8,068 bases of DNA from Candidatus Zixiibacteriota bacterium (GTDB lineage: Bacteria; Zixibacteria; MSB-5A5; GN15; FEB-12). A model generated the notes under the pieces. That model had not been told where the DNA came from and ran no database searches. It saw nothing but the letters and a program-made list of their open reading frames with translations. The DNA is taken from the NCBI GenBank assembly GCA_030591625.1, contig JAUVAR010000109.1, forward strand, positions 1-8,068. Direction: 5' to 3'. Made by a program: the position numbers and the translations under genes. Position 1 is the first letter of the stretch, and each line of letters begins with the position of its first letter. Positions 6,806 to 8,068 of the stretch are shown piece after piece.

Positions 6806-6821
6806 GCATTCTTTCGAATGC
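6806..6821 (+). repeat. Perfect GCATTC-TTTC-GAATGC hairpin in the intergenic region
   Basis: A 6-bp perfect stem with a 4-nt TTTC loop and no U-tract, so it is not an obvious terminator. It lies between the CheX terminator and the next gene's promoter, 17 bp downstream of a TATAAT at 6784-6789 that has no good -35. It could be an operator or a structured RNA element. Confidence 0.3.
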
Positions 6822-6901
6822 GAGGCTGCTTGCTTAAATGTCTGCTGACACATTCAGATGAGCAAACTATTGAATCTAATTAAAGTTTGTCCCATAATTG
6901 A

Positions 6902-6930
6902 TTGACTTTTAGGGAGCAAACGGTCATACT
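6902..6930 (+). promoter_or_regulatory. Sigma70-type promoter overlapping the start region of the NMO-like gene
   Basis: TTGACT (6902-6907, 5 of 6 to consensus) is followed after exactly 17 bp by CATACT (6925-6930, 4 of 6). The expected transcription start, about 7 nt further on, coincides with the ATG at 6937, so the transcript would have essentially no leader. AGGGAG at 6911-6916 lies within the spacer, 20 nt before the ATG, and would not be in such an mRNA. Confidence 0.55.
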
Positions 6931-6936
6931 GCACCC

Positions 6937-8068
6937 ATGAACATAGCAATATCAGAACAGACCCATAGCTTCCATATTCCGGTCATGGGTACCGGTTTTA
7001 GTATAGATACACCTCTAAAAGTTGCCAGATATGGCATCTCATCAGTAATTTCCTTAGTTGATGATCTCCTCCTTGAGCAAATGAGAGAGCACTATTGCCG
7101 ACTCCATCGACGTGATTATGTTGAAATAACTGATCGTACTGAGGATGCACGAGCAACTCGGGTAACAGCTTATCTCGAACTTATATCAGATTTGATCGAT
7201 GCTCAAGTTAAGGAATTGCAGGCATCGTCATTTGAACCGGGAAGCGAGATAACTCGTTATTACGATCTTCTCCCCGACTCAGAGCTGAAGCGAAAATACA
7301 CTCAGATGCTAACTCTTGATAATTCTCCCGAAAAAGAATCTATACAGGCGGAACTCAGAATTAAAGCAATCCCCGGCACTATCGACGTAAACATTATGAC
7401 CAAGGTTGATCGTGATCGCTTCGTCAATGGAGAAAAAATGCCACCCGAGCAAGCAGATGCTATGGCAGGTCTCAGAGGCTACGCCAATAGCTCACTCAGT
7501 TCTTCGATTATTTTTTCAGCCGGTATGAACAGAAGATTATATGCTTATATCCCAAATTTTGATGATTTTTACCCTGACGAAAAAGGCATGGTTAAGAAAA
7601 AAGTAGTTCTCAAAGTTTCAGATTATCGTTCGGCAATTATCCAGGGAAAGATACTTGCGAAAAAAGGTGTCTGGGTTTCAGAATTCAGAATTGAATCTGG
7701 TTTGAACTGTGGTGGTCATGCGTTTGCAACCGATGGGATTCTGATCGGACCGATTCTCGAAGAATTCAAAAATCGAAAACAAGAACTGATTGAACAGTTA
7801 TACAAACTATATTCCAGAGCGCTAAATGCTAATGATAGGATTTGCCCCGATAAGCCAATTGAAACTATCATCACTATGCAGGGTGGAATAGGAACATTCT
7901 CAGAAGAAAATCTCCTCTTCAATTATTACAAGATTGATCGCACTGGGTGGGGAACACCTTTTCTCTTAGTTCCCGAAGTTACGAATGTAGATAAAGACCA
8001 TCTGGAAATGCTTAAAAAAGCAACAGGTGACGATGTCTATTTGAGTGAGCACTCACCGTTGGGGATCC
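6937..8068 (+). CDS. Uncharacterised protein with nitronate-monooxygenase-like TIM-barrel motifs (3' end outside window)
   Basis: An open frame of 377 codons that continues past the right edge. ATG 6937 is the only usable start: an in-frame TAG lies at 6910-6912 and there is no other start codon between. I recall similar long proteins annotated only as hypothetical. Three blocks occur in the order seen in the FMN-dependent nitronate monooxygenase/2-nitropropane dioxygenase barrel: an N-terminal IPVMGTG (14-20) with a following TP-x-K-V-A and GISSVIS (33-39); E253-S-G-L-N-C-G-G-H261, resembling that family's E-A-G-G-H; and GGIGT (316-320) followed by GWGTPFLLVPE (337-347), resembling its phosphate-binding end. 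Insertions rich in charged helices (about 44-145) make it much longer than ordinary family members. A flavin-binding barrel is inference; no substrate can be named. It has its own promoter, is probably translated from a leaderless mRNA, and shows no clear link to the signalling genes. Confidence 0.8.
   Translation, partial: MNIAISEQTHSFHIPVMGTGFSIDTPLKVARYGISSVISLVDDLLLEQMREHYCRLHRRDYVEITDRTEDARATRVTAYLELISDLIDAQVKELQASSFEPGSEITRYYDLLPDSELKRKYTQMLTLDNSPEKESIQAELRIKAIPGTIDVNIMTKVDRDRFVNGEKMPPEQADAMAGLRGYANSSLSSSIIFSAGMNRRLYAYIPNFDDFYPDEKGMVKKKVVLKVSDYRSAIIQGKILAKKGVWVSEFRIESGLNCGGHAFATDGILIGPILEEFKNRKQELIEQLYKLYSRALNANDRICPDKPIETIITMQGGIGTFSEENLLFNYYKIDRTGWGTPFLLVPEVTNVDKDHLEMLKKATGDDVYLSEHSPLGI

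Overview
This is a moderately AT-rich bacterial window (about 40% GC by eye) with seven protein-coding genes and no recognisable tRNA, rRNA, CRISPR array or insertion sequence. The gene content is HDOD proteins, a CheY/CheX pair, a PilX-type minor pilin with a large C-terminal domain, and an uncharacterised nitronate-monooxygenase-like protein. It suggests a Gram-negative, type-IV-pilus-bearing environmental bacterium, perhaps a deltaproteobacterium-like or FCB/candidate-phylum lineage. That placement is inference; no phylogenetic marker is present.

Layout. On the minus strand, read right to left from 5148: an HDOD protein (4285-5148); an HDOD-GAF protein (2817-4283) directly coupled to it; a PilX-like pilin protein (994-2655) followed by a good intrinsic terminator (916-949); then a secreted or outer-membrane hypothetical protein (83-814, TTG start chosen on its Shine-Dalgarno). 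On the plus strand, read left to right from 5485: a canonical CheY-type receiver (5485-5874); a degenerate-receiver/CheX fusion (5887-6741) with an intrinsic terminator (6750-6775); then a gene that runs off the right edge (6937-8068). That last gene encodes the first 377 residues of an uncharacterised protein with TIM-barrel/flavoprotein-like motifs, and its promoter sits so close to the ATG that the mRNA is probably leaderless.

How the genes may work together. The two HDOD genes and the CheY/CheX pair diverge from a 336-bp intergenic region. CheY carries all the phosphorylation residues. The next gene carries the E-x2-N signature of CheX-family CheY-P phosphatases, joined to a receiver domain that has lost the acid pair, the Thr/Ser and the Lys. 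A simple reading is a phospho-signal (CheY), its eraser (CheX) and HDOD outputs, with a pilin protein downstream of the HDOD genes. No histidine kinase, chemoreceptor or other pilus gene lies in the window, so the input and any motility link are unproven. The window ends exactly on GGATCC (BamHI), which may mark a clone boundary.

I did not find a clear-cut new system. The best candidates for follow-up are the kinase-less HDOD/CheY/pseudo-receiver-CheX module and the uncharacterised protein at the right edge.
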